Assembly: GCA_002134785.1 (NCBI GenBank)
Contig: MBQZ01000073.1
Coordinates: 62,001-126,000, forward strand
DNA from: Crenothrix sp. D3
Lineage (GTDB): Bacteria; Pseudomonadota; Gammaproteobacteria; Methylococcales; Methylomonadaceae
Length of the DNA: 64,000 nt
Direction of reading: 5' to 3'
The notes under the pieces are model-generated. The model was not told the DNA's origin, ran no database searches, and saw only the letters and a list, made by a program, of their open reading frames with translations. A program made the translations under genes and the position numbers. Of the stretch, positions 20,141 to 28,339 are shown one piece after another; position 1 is the first letter of the stretch, and each line of letters opens with the position of its first letter.

Positions 20141-21015
20141 GAGTTTTCTCCAGAAAGGGATTGCCATTGATAACGCGGAGCGGGAAATAAATGATTCCAT
20201 AATGGCACAAAAGGTGTCGCTAAAAACAGCCCCCAAATTATGCCTTGATTCCCATAAAATTGGTATTGCCAAATGTAGGCGAATACCGACACTAAGGCGG
20301 CATGAATAATTCTCGCCTTGTAGTGACGGGGAATTGTCATCGGATCAGAAATCATAAAAAAGGCAAATAATAATAACGCGCCATTTTGAAATTGATGAAA
20401 AAAAACAGCAAGTGGATAGCCATACCACGCAATACGAATTAATAAAAAAAGACTGCCATAAAATAATAAAAAATAGCCTGTAATATCCAAGCGATGTGCA
20501 TTTCGAGTCACAAAAAAACCTGCGGCAATCAGCCATAATGCTGTAGTTAAATCCGCGCCCCATTGCCCGCTCGTTACCCAAGTATGCGGGAAAAAAATTA
20601 ATCCTAAAACGACACCAAAATTGGCAGGATTAAATAAATGTGCGCCTTGTGGACGAATTAAAAACTTACTCGCCATTGCTAAACTGACAACTACAGGATG
20701 CACCCACAGTGTCGAGCTACGCAATAATAAACACAGCCCAAAACAAGTAATCATCGCACTGAGAAAACCCCGTTGTTGCAGTTTAAACTGGCGCAAGAAA
20801 AACCACTGCGTTATTAAACCAGCGGTAAAGGTGAGACCGATTTGAGCAGGATATAAACTAAAATCTCGAAGCCACACACCTGACAATAATAAACTTGCCA
20901 TAATCAGTAACTGCCAGACACGGATGTCTAACCCAGAAATAACTAACAGCCAACGCAAATTCCCACGCTGGAAAAAATTACACCTATCTAATTTACAACA
21001 CATCCAGTTTCTCAT
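20137..21015 (-). CDS. Stand-alone RnfD/NqrB-like membrane protein
   Basis: About 270-292 residues with roughly eight to ten membrane segments. It resembles the NQR2/RnfD family: RPQGAHLFNPANFGVVLGL near residue 120 and FFMISDPMTIPRH near residue 218 are the regions that in RnfD/NqrB surround the covalent flavin site. No other rnf/nqr genes are present, so it is not a full Rnf complex. Neighbour DUF2330 overlaps by 4 bases. The start is uncertain: the ATGs at 21015 and 21003 fall inside a uvrD-like tail fragment read in another frame, and TTG at 20958 is an alternative. Confidence 0.75.
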   Translation of the reverse strand: MRNWMCCKLDRCNFFQRGNLRWLLVISGLDIRVWQLLIMASLLLSGVWLRDFSLYPAQIGLTFTAGLITQWFFLRQFKLQQRGFLSAMITCFGLCLLLRSSTLWVHPVVVSLAMASKFLIRPQGAHLFNPANFGVVLGLIFFPHTWVTSGQWGADLTTALWLIAAGFFVTRNAHRLDITGYFLLFYGSLFLLIRIAWYGYPLAVFFHQFQNGALLLFAFFMISDPMTIPRHYKARIIHAALVSVFAYIWQYQFYGNQGIIWGLFLATPFVPLWNHLFPAPRYQWQSLSGENS

Positions 21016-21058
21016 AAACCAACATCCATTGCGTCATTCCCGCTTGTTTAAAATTAAC
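20993..21058 (-). pseudogene. Relic of a uvrD 3' end
   Basis: Read on the minus strand, this encodes VNFKQAGMTQWMLVYEKLDV, then Leu and a stop. The intact helicase at 31748-33943 ends with the equivalent VNFKQVGQKQLMLAYANLDV, Leu, stop. Thirteen of 21 residues and about three quarters of bases match, and the stop falls in the same place. Homology is not visible further upstream. It looks like the decayed end of a second uvrD-like gene. Confidence 0.6.
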
Positions 21059-21342
21059 CATCCTGCCAATACTCAAATTTATTGAAACTGACTTTAAATA
21101 AATTTAGACGGCTTAAGCAATATTAAAGATTACCCGCGTAGCCTATTTCCGTACCACACAAGAACAATGAATATCATCATACGCTGAACCCCAAAAAAGA
21201 ACACTGATGGCTTTTAAAAGCCAAAAAGTGAAACACTTTTTATTCATTTTCATGATAAGAGTTTGTGTGGAACTAGGGAGATTTTACCTAAATAACCGAT
21301 TGTTTTATAAAAAGTATAATTATTTTAAAATGGAGATGTCTT
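21059..21342. other. Intergenic region upstream of the SulP gene
   Basis: No gene seen. It holds AT-rich sequence with a short hairpin (AAAGCCAAAAAGTG near 21220) and a TATAAT hexamer at 21315-21320, 23 bases before the SulP start, without a convincing -35 box. It separates the uvrD tail relic from the plus-strand SulP/Ehr cluster and should contain that cluster's promoter. Confidence 0.4.
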
Positions 21343-22992
21343 ATGAATGAGTCTACTTTTTCAGCACTACCTAAAACAGGTTTAGCTGGATTAAAAGAAA
21401 ACTGGCGTGCCGATTTTCTGTCAGGTTTTTTAGTGTTTCTAATTGCCTTGCCATTATGCCTAGGCATTTCAATGGCTTCGGGCTTTCCACCCTCAGCGGG
21501 TATTATCACCGCGATTATTGGCGGCGTATTAGTGTCGCGTATTAGTGGTTCATTTATTACTATTAATGGCCCTGCGGCAGGTTTGATTGTGGTGGTGTAC
21601 GATGCGGTACAGTCCTTAGGTGAAGGCGATGCAATGGCGGGGTATCGTTTCACATTGGCAGCAATTGTCATTGCTAGTGTGGTACAGATATTAATGGGCG
21701 TGTTTAAAGCGGGACGTTTAAGTTCGTTTTTTCCCGCCTCTGTAGTGCATGGTATGTTAGCCGCCATCGGTATCATTATCATGGCGAAACAAATCCATGT
21801 CGTACTAGGTGTCACACCCGACAAAGGCAATTTAATTTCTACTATCGCGCAAATCCCACATAGTTTTCTGAATATGAATCATGAAATTGCCATCATCGGC
21901 TTTTCGGGATTAGCTATTCTGATTGCGTGGTCACTGATTAAAAATAAAACTTTAAAGATGATCCCCGCACCGCTGATTGTGGTGTTAGTCGGTATCGGTT
22001 TTGCCCGTTACTTCGACTTAGATCATCAGCACATGTATTTGTTTTTACCCGATGCACATTTTTTACCCCATCATGAAGAAACCGTTGGCCCTGTGTTTTT
22101 AGTGGCTATTTCTGAAAACTTTATGTCTAGCTTTTATTTTCCTGATTTTTCTAAATTTGCCACCTTAGAATTTTGGGAAGCAGTAGTAACAATTAGTTTA
22201 GTCGGTAGCTTGGAAAGTCTATTAAGTGCAATGGCAGTGGATAAATTAGACCCTTACAAACGCCACTCTAATTTGAATAAAGATTTAACCGCAGTCGGCG
22301 TGGGTAACTTGGTTGCAGGTTGTGTCGGTGGTTTGCCGATGATTGCGGAAATCGTCCGTAGTTCGGCTAACGTCAATAATGGCGCGAAAACCAGTTGGGC
22401 TAACTTTTTTCACGGCTCGCTATTGTTGTTATTCGTGGTGCTGTTTCCCCGCTTAATACACAGTATTCCGTTAGCGGCTTTAGCTTCATTACTGGTCTTT
22501 ACAGGATTTCGCTTAGCCTCGCCTAAAGAATTTATGCACGTTTTTCACATTGGCAAAGAACAGTTTCTTATGTTTGTGGTAACAGTGGTTGGTGTTATCG
22601 CAACGGATTTATTGGTCGGTGTCGCGATTGGTATTTTGGTAAAACTGAGCATTCATTTAATGCGCGGCGTTAATTTCAGCAATCTATTCAAAATTAACTT
22701 TAGCGTTGAACAAAAAGCGAACACTGTTTTTATTGAAATCAGCGGCGCAGCAGTGTTTTCTAATTTCATGGCATTAAAAGACGCGCTGGCTAAGTTGGAA
22801 AACGGTAAAACTATCGTATTTCAATTAAACGACACCTATTTGCTTGATCATACCGTGATGGAATTTTTTCATGATTTTCAACATAACTATGAAGCGCAAG
22901 GCGGTCACTGTGAATTTTTAGGTTTGGAATATCACGAATCTTATTCAGACCATCCATTGGCTGCACGGCGCATGAAACCTGATTATTCTTAG
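21343..22992 (+). CDS. SulP-family anion transporter with STAS domain
   Basis: A 549-residue inner-membrane transporter. The transmembrane core begins with the SulP start (NWRADFLSGFLVFLIALPLC, residues 20-39) and includes SRISGSFITINGPAAGLIVV and LVAGCVGGLPMIAEIVRSSA. A C-terminal STAS domain covers about residues 440-549. SulP proteins carry sulfate, bicarbonate or other anions, some with Na+ or H+ coupling. The position directly upstream of a hydrogenase-4-like ion-translocating operon suggests bicarbonate or coupled anion uptake; this is inference. A palindromic terminator follows, with the operon starting 84 bases after the stop. Confidence 0.92.
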   Translation: MNESTFSALPKTGLAGLKENWRADFLSGFLVFLIALPLCLGISMASGFPPSAGIITAIIGGVLVSRISGSFITINGPAAGLIVVVYDAVQSLGEGDAMAGYRFTLAAIVIASVVQILMGVFKAGRLSSFFPASVVHGMLAAIGIIIMAKQIHVVLGVTPDKGNLISTIAQIPHSFLNMNHEIAIIGFSGLAILIAWSLIKNKTLKMIPAPLIVVLVGIGFARYFDLDHQHMYLFLPDAHFLPHHEETVGPVFLVAISENFMSSFYFPDFSKFATLEFWEAVVTISLVGSLESLLSAMAVDKLDPYKRHSNLNKDLTAVGVGNLVAGCVGGLPMIAEIVRSSANVNNGAKTSWANFFHGSLLLLFVVLFPRLIHSIPLAALASLLVFTGFRLASPKEFMHVFHIGKEQFLMFVVTVVGVIATDLLVGVAIGILVKLSIHLMRGVNFSNLFKINFSVEQKANTVFIEISGAAVFSNFMALKDALAKLENGKTIVFQLNDTYLLDHTVMEFFHDFQHNYEAQGGHCEFLGLEYHESYSDHPLAARRMKPDYS

Positions 22993-23010
22993 TTTTTCAA
23001 GGAGTAAGAC

Positions 23011-23040
23011 CTGCGAGATTTTTAAAACCTCGCAGTCTTT
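23011..23040 (+). terminator. Palindromic repeat acting as terminator after SulP
   Basis: CTGCGAG / CTCGCAG stem around an AT-rich loop, followed by TCTTTTT. It resembles the CTCCGAGGTTTTAAAAACCTCGGAG repeat family found at 30467, 34306 and 50122. Confidence 0.65.
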
Positions 23041-23075
23041 TTAGGCAACAATACATACCATTACGAGAATTCATT

Positions 23076-25187
23076 ATGATTCTATTCTTAGCTTATTGTG
23101 CGGTGCTATTTAGCTTTGCGTCTGGTTTATTAGCCTTGCTAAGTAATCAGCAGCAATCCTTATTAGCATTACAGCAGCGATATTTAAAAAATCCATCCGC
23201 GTTTATTATTCATTGTTTAGAAGAACATCACTACCCAATTTTTTTACGGCAAGTCGTGTTTATTTTGCTGGGGTTATCAGGCGTATTTGCGGTATTAGCA
23301 GGCTTAAGTGTGCTGATTAGCAACACGGTAGTGACTGATCAACTCAGTTTAGGATTGCCGTGGTTGCCTTGGCATATTCGTTTTGATGCCTTATCGGGAT
23401 TTTTCTTTTTAATCATAGGTATTGCGGTGGGTGCGGTCAGTTTATACGGGCCAGGTTACGTCCATCATTACAAAGAACAAGACCATCCGTTTGCGGTATT
23501 AGGTTTATTCACAGGCTTATTTGTCACAGGGATGCTGTTGGTGTTAATCGCCGATGATGCTTTCATGTTCATGATTGCGTGGGAATTGATGTCGGTTGCC
23601 AGTTATTTTCTAGTGGCATTTCAACACGAACACGCAGCCAATCGCCGCGCTGCTTTTTTGTATTTGTTAATGGCAGAAGTGGGCGCGTTAGCCATTATTT
23701 TAGGCTTCGGCGTGTTGGCAAGTTTTTCTGATGGCTTTACCTTTGATGCGTTACGTCATGCCCAGTTATCAACAACGTGGGCAAGTATTGCCTTTGGTTT
23801 AGCAGTGTTAGGTTTTGGTATGAAAGCGGGTATTGTGCCGATTCACGTCTGGTTGCCTGAAGCACATCCTGTCGCACCGTCGCATATTTCCGCACTGATG
23901 AGCGGCGTGATGTTGAAAGTTGCGATATATGGCTTGATACGTTTCTCGTTTGATTTACTGGATAAAATTCAGTGGCAATGGGGCGTGGTGTTATTGGTTA
24001 TCGGCACAATTTCAGCCTTAGGCGGGATTTTATACGCCATGATGCAGCCGAATTTAAAACGCTTGTTGGCGTATAGTTCGGTGGAAAACATTGGTATTAT
24101 TTTTATGGTGCTGGGCTTATCAATGATTTTTCTTGATAACGGGCATCCTGAATTGGCGGCGTTAGGCTTTTTAGCGGCGTTATTTCATGCCTTTAACCAC
24201 GCGTTATTCAAGAATTTATTGTTTTTGGGCGCGGGTATGATTCACCAACAAACCCACGAGTTGAACATTGATATGTTGGGCGGCTTGATTAAAAAAATGC
24301 CTAAAACTAGCATGGTGTTTTTAGTCGGCTGTATGAGTATTTCATCGTTGCCGTTGTTTAACGGTTTTGTATCGGAATGGTTGGCGTTTCAAACCGCGTT
24401 GCAAGTCGATGTGTTAGATAACGGCGTATTGCGCAGTTTGATTCCTGTGTCTGCCGCCGCGTTGGCTTTAACTGCCGCGTTAGCCGCCGCCTGTTTTGTC
24501 AAAGTATTTGGCTTAACATTTTTGGGTGTGCCGCGTTCACGACACAGTGAAAAAGCCCACGAAGTAAAAGATAAAGGGATGTTAGCTGCCACGACTTTAT
24601 TGGCTGGGCTATGTTTTTTAGTCGGTATTTTCCCCAGCGTGATTATCAGTTTAATCAATAAGGTATCAGGACAGTTACTAGCACAAACCGTCGTTAACGA
24701 CAAAGCAATGAGCTGGTTATGGCTTACCCCTGTTCAAGCATCTGCGGAACAGGCTTCGTATGCACCATTATTGGTATTGATTGGCGCGTTAATAGCAGGT
24801 GGTGTGTGTTATTGGTATTTACGCCGCGATCCTGAAAAAGCTATACGCATTGCTCCAACGTGGGATTGCGGTTTTGGTGGTTTAACACCGCGTATGCAGT
24901 ACACCTCCAGTGCGTTCACCATGCCGATTCGGCGCATTTTTGCCAAAGCGTGGATTATTGATGAACAAGTGGATAAAGACTTAGAGGGCGCGATGAATCA
25001 AAACGTAGCCGCTGTGCATTATGCCTTGCACGTTCAAGATCACAGTTGGCCGTGGGTTTATCATCCGCTGGAACGAGGCGTAAATCACCTTGCCAAGCAA
25101 GTAGGACGCATTCAAACGGGTAATATTCGTACTTATTTGGGCTATTCGTTTGTCACTTTATTACTGTTGTTGTGGGTGATTAGCTGA
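23076..25187 (+). CDS. hyfB: Hydrogenase-4 subunit B-like (HyfB) antiporter-type proton channel subunit
   Basis: A 703-residue protein of the Mrp/NuoL-like antiporter family with about 16 membrane segments. The conserved core is present: FMIAWELMSVASYFLV near residue 165 (key Glu), FGMKAGIVPIHVWLPEAHPVAPSHISALMSG near 245-275 (key Lys and Pro) and KRLLAYSSVENIGII near residue 328. The C-terminal part (from about 590) carries WDCGFGGLTPRMQYTSSAF, typical of HyfB/HycC. It is the first gene of a six-gene complex-I-like operon and should conduct protons or Na+. Confidence 0.93.
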   Translation: MILFLAYCAVLFSFASGLLALLSNQQQSLLALQQRYLKNPSAFIIHCLEEHHYPIFLRQVVFILLGLSGVFAVLAGLSVLISNTVVTDQLSLGLPWLPWHIRFDALSGFFFLIIGIAVGAVSLYGPGYVHHYKEQDHPFAVLGLFTGLFVTGMLLVLIADDAFMFMIAWELMSVASYFLVAFQHEHAANRRAAFLYLLMAEVGALAIILGFGVLASFSDGFTFDALRHAQLSTTWASIAFGLAVLGFGMKAGIVPIHVWLPEAHPVAPSHISALMSGVMLKVAIYGLIRFSFDLLDKIQWQWGVVLLVIGTISALGGILYAMMQPNLKRLLAYSSVENIGIIFMVLGLSMIFLDNGHPELAALGFLAALFHAFNHALFKNLLFLGAGMIHQQTHELNIDMLGGLIKKMPKTSMVFLVGCMSISSLPLFNGFVSEWLAFQTALQVDVLDNGVLRSLIPVSAAALALTAALAAACFVKVFGLTFLGVPRSRHSEKAHEVKDKGMLAATTLLAGLCFLVGIFPSVIISLINKVSGQLLAQTVVNDKAMSWLWLTPVQASAEQASYAPLLVLIGALIAGGVCYWYLRRDPEKAIRIAPTWDCGFGGLTPRMQYTSSAFTMPIRRIFAKAWIIDEQVDKDLEGAMNQNVAAVHYALHVQDHSWPWVYHPLERGVNHLAKQVGRIQTGNIRTYLGYSFVTLLLLLWVIS

Positions 25188-25226
25188 TGAACAGATTACT
25201 AAACATCACTCGTTCCACGCGAGAAA

Positions 25227-25244
25227 GCGCGAATGAATTCGCGC
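25227..25244. repeat. Short palindrome between hyfB-like and hyfC-like genes
   Basis: GCGCGAAT-GA-ATTCGCGC, an 18-bp palindromic hairpin in the 73-bp gap of an otherwise overlapping operon. It may be a dispersed repeat or an mRNA-processing hairpin. Confidence 0.5.
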
Positions 25245-25260
25245 CTACTGGAGAAACAGC

Positions 25261-26205
25261 ATGAACTGGTTAATCGCTATCCTACAAACAGCCTTATTTG
25301 TCGCCTTGGCTCCGTTATTGGCAGGCTGGCTAAAGCGTTGTAAATGTCATTTACAAAACCGACAATCCCCTCCACTGCTACAGCCGTATCGGGATTTATT
25401 CAAGTTATTCAATAAACAGCCTGTCGTGTCCGAACAGGCTTCGTGGTTGTTTATTAAAGCACCGTACATTATTTTTTCGGCAACGGTACTTGCCGCCACA
25501 GTTGTTCCGTTGATCGCTGTTGATCTCCCCACCTCAGCAAGCGCGGATGTAATTGTGATGGTGGGATTTTTTGCCTTTGCGCGGTTTTTTCTCGCCTTGG
25601 CAGGTTTAGATATAGGCACAGCATTTGGTGGCATGGGTTCATCACGCGAAATGACGATTTCGTCATTGGCTGAACCCGCGATGTTAATGGCAGTGTTTAC
25701 CCTGACCATGACCGCATCAACCACTAACTTATCGTATGCAATCAGCCACGTTTTAGAGCAAGGCTTGGTGTTGCGTCCATCGTTTGTATTTGCGTTATTC
25801 GCATTAATTTTAGTAGCAGTGGCAGAAACAGGGCGCATTCCTGTGGATAATCCGACCACGCATTTAGAGTTAACCATGATTCATGAAGCTATGATTCTGG
25901 AATATAGCGGTCGGCATTTGGCGTTAATCGAATGGGCTAGTCAACTGAAATTGATGTTATACGGCGTGTTGATTGCCAACATCTTTTTTCCGTGGGGCAT
26001 TGCGCAAACCTTCTCATTACACGATTTGGGTTACGGATTGTTAGCCATTATCGGCAAGCTCGCCGTGTTAGCCGTTATTCTGGGCATTGCAGAAACGCTG
26101 GTAGCAAAAATGCGTTTATTCAAAGTGCAAGAATACCTCGGTTTTGCTTATTTATTGGGCTTGCTGGGGATGTTGAGCCACATCATTTTGGAGGCTTCAC
26201 GATGA
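25261..26205 (+). CDS. Complex I subunit 1 / HyfC-like membrane subunit
   Basis: A 314-residue protein of the NuoH/HyfC/EchB family with eight membrane segments. It shows the quinone/hydrogenase-module docking features: PYRDLFKLFNKQ near residue 41, GSSREMTISSLAEPAMLM near residue 124 and the AETGRIPVDNPTTHLELTMIHEAM segment near 181-204. It anchors the peripheral module to the membrane arm. The gene overlaps the hyfE-like gene by 4 bases. Confidence 0.93.
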   Translation: MNWLIAILQTALFVALAPLLAGWLKRCKCHLQNRQSPPLLQPYRDLFKLFNKQPVVSEQASWLFIKAPYIIFSATVLAATVVPLIAVDLPTSASADVIVMVGFFAFARFFLALAGLDIGTAFGGMGSSREMTISSLAEPAMLMAVFTLTMTASTTNLSYAISHVLEQGLVLRPSFVFALFALILVAVAETGRIPVDNPTTHLELTMIHEAMILEYSGRHLALIEWASQLKLMLYGVLIANIFFPWGIAQTFSLHDLGYGLLAIIGKLAVLAVILGIAETLVAKMRLFKVQEYLGFAYLLGLLGMLSHIILEASR

Positions 26206-26879
26206 ATATTGAATCCCAAGATTTGTACACACAAATCATTTTATCAATGGCGGCATTAGTGGGCTTGACCTCCTTTTTAATGTTAGGGCAAGGTCGCTTG
26301 TTACGCTTAATTTTTGTGTTTGCCGTACAAGGTTTTTTATTAACGCTGACGACCGCGTTAGCCGCATATAGCTTAGACAATCATCATTTATATATCTCAG
26401 CGGTCTTAACACTCGCGCTAAAAGTGATTTTTATTCCGTGGATGCTACGCCGTGAAGTCTTAAACTCCAACCTACACCGTGATGTGGAAGCCTTAGGCAA
26501 TCAAACCGCTATTATGTTAGGCGGGGCAAGTTTAATGGTGTTCAGTTATTACGTTTTACACCCTATCGTCCAAACCACTTCACCCGTGATGCTGAACGCA
26601 TTGGCAGTGAGTTTGTCGGTGGTGTTATTAGGAATGCTATTAATGATTTCCCACAAACAAGCCATTGCCCACGTCGTGGGTTTTATGTCCATCGAAAACG
26701 GCTTGTTTTTCGCCGCCATCGTGGCAACTAAAGGAATGCCAATGGTGGTTGAGCTGGGTATTGCTTTTGACGTATTAGTCGCCGCCGTGTTATTCGGTAT
26801 TTTCTTCTTTCATATCCGCACCAGCATTGATTCGTTGGATGTCGATTTGCTTAATAAATTACATGAGGTGGATAAATGA
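26202..26879 (+). CDS. hyfE: HyfE-like membrane subunit
   Basis: A 225-residue protein with about seven membrane segments. The start at 26202 (MNIESQDLYTQ) gives ATGA overlap with the preceding gene. The longer upstream open frame is only the shadow of the hyfC-like gene. It matches HyfE, whose C-terminal part resembles NuoK (GFMSIENGLFFAAIVATKGMP near residue 160 with a membrane Glu). It overlaps the next gene by 4 bases. Confidence 0.9.
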   Translation: MNIESQDLYTQIILSMAALVGLTSFLMLGQGRLLRLIFVFAVQGFLLTLTTALAAYSLDNHHLYISAVLTLALKVIFIPWMLRREVLNSNLHRDVEALGNQTAIMLGGASLMVFSYYVLHPIVQTTSPVMLNALAVSLSVVLLGMLLMISHKQAIAHVVGFMSIENGLFFAAIVATKGMPMVVELGIAFDVLVAAVLFGIFFFHIRTSIDSLDVDLLNKLHEVDK

Positions 26880-28339
26880 TCCCCGCCTATTTATTGTTAT
26901 CCATTGCCTTTGTCGGCATCGTGTTTTTTGCCGTATCAGGACACAAAGCTGAAATAGGAAAAATCAATGTCTGGTTTAATGCGGGGAGTTTAATTGCTTC
27001 CATCTGGTTAGCCATTAACGTACTAAACAACGGCACGATTTTATCAGCGGACAAAGCCTTTTTAATTGATTCATTTAATGTCTATTTGATTGTCTTGACC
27101 GCGTTTATTGGCTTAACTACCTCTATCTTTTCTAATCCTTACATGGAACATGAAAAAGACTTGGGCAAACTTACTGCTAAACGTTTAAAACTGTATTACT
27201 CGATGTATCAAGGCTTCATGTTGGCGATGTATTTGGTATTAACCACCAATAACATGGGCGTGATGTGGGTCGGTATGGAAGCAGCAACGCTCGCCACGGT
27301 GTTATTGGTCAGTTTATACCGCACCCCTGAATCTATCGAAGCAGCGTGGAAATATTTCATCCTCTGCGGGGTTGGTATTGCTCAAGCCCTGTTCGGCACG
27401 ATTTTATTGTATTACGCCGCCATGCAGATTGGTGACGGTGAAAACGCGCTGTTATGGTCAGAATTATTTAAAAATGCCAGCCAATTAAACCCCGAAGTTT
27501 TAGAAATTGCTTTTGTGTTTTTACTGATTGGTTATGGCACTAAAATCGGTTTAGTTCCGCTGCACAACTGGCTGCCCGATGCACATTCCGAAGGCCCTAC
27601 GCCGATGTCAGCGGTATTATCAGGCTTATTATTGAATGATGCTTTATACGCAGTAGTGCGTAACAAAATGTTAGTTGATGGTGCTACCCATTCTGATATG
27701 GCAGGGCATTTAATGATGGGCTTCGGCTTATTGTCATTCTTAGTCGGCGCGTTATTTTTACATCGGCAAAAAGACATTAAACGATTGTTTAGCTATTCCT
27801 CTATCGAACACATGGGCTTAATGACGTTTGCGTTTGGTATCGGCGGTTCGTTAGCGACTTTTGCCGCTTTACTACACATGATGGTACATTCCTTAACTAA
27901 ATCTGCCATTTTTGTGACAGTAGGTCATGCCACTCAAGTGGCAGGCACACAACGCATGGATAAAATACGCGGACTAATTAAGACCCAACCTAAAATCGGC
28001 TGGGGCTTATTAATCGGTACAATTTCTATCGCAGGTTTTCCACCCTTTGGCGTATTCACCAGTGAATTTTTAGTGTTACTGGCAACCATGCACAGCTATC
28101 CGTGGCTAACCTTGCCGTTATTACTGGGTATTGGTATCGCTTTTGCGGGCTTGTTTCGCCACATCCAACCCATGGTTTATGGTGCGAAACCCGAAGGTCA
28201 ACAAGCTGTTAAAGCTAATTTATTACCTGTGATGATTCATCTCGCCTTAGTGTTATGGCTAGGTTTAGCAATTCCAAGTTTCTTGGCACATTGGTTTTCA
28301 CAAGCGACGGTATTAATTGCTGGAGGCAGCCCATTATGA
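26876..28339 (+). CDS. hyfF: Hydrogenase-4 subunit F-like (HyfF) antiporter-type subunit
   Basis: A 487-residue NuoN/HyfF-type protein with about 13-14 membrane segments. Conserved elements are MGVMWVGMEAATLATVLLV near residue 127 (key Glu), YGTKIGLVPLHNWLPDAHSEGPTPMSAVLSG near 221-250 and KRLFSYSSIEHMGLMTF near residue 301. It is the second ion-channel-like subunit of the complex; no HyfD equivalent is present. Both ends overlap neighbours by 4 bases. Confidence 0.93.
   Translation: MIPAYLLLSIAFVGIVFFAVSGHKAEIGKINVWFNAGSLIASIWLAINVLNNGTILSADKAFLIDSFNVYLIVLTAFIGLTTSIFSNPYMEHEKDLGKLTAKRLKLYYSMYQGFMLAMYLVLTTNNMGVMWVGMEAATLATVLLVSLYRTPESIEAAWKYFILCGVGIAQALFGTILLYYAAMQIGDGENALLWSELFKNASQLNPEVLEIAFVFLLIGYGTKIGLVPLHNWLPDAHSEGPTPMSAVLSGLLLNDALYAVVRNKMLVDGATHSDMAGHLMMGFGLLSFLVGALFLHRQKDIKRLFSYSSIEHMGLMTFAFGIGGSLATFAALLHMMVHSLTKSAIFVTVGHATQVAGTQRMDKIRGLIKTQPKIGWGLLIGTISIAGFPPFGVFTSEFLVLLATMHSYPWLTLPLLLGIGIAFAGLFRHIQPMVYGAKPEGQQAVKANLLPVMIHLALVLWLGLAIPSFLAHWFSQATVLIAGGSPL

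Noticed and set aside
20137-21015. Part of an Rnf or Na+-NQR complex
   Set aside because: Only a D/B-like subunit is present; no other rnf or nqr gene flanks it, and its partner is a DUF2330 gene.
21288-21830. 180-codon minus-strand frame over the SulP gene
   Set aside because: Antisense to conserved SulP membrane segments; no independent support.
25347-25877. 176-codon minus-strand frame over the HyfC-like gene
   Set aside because: Antisense shadow of a conserved NuoH-type gene.
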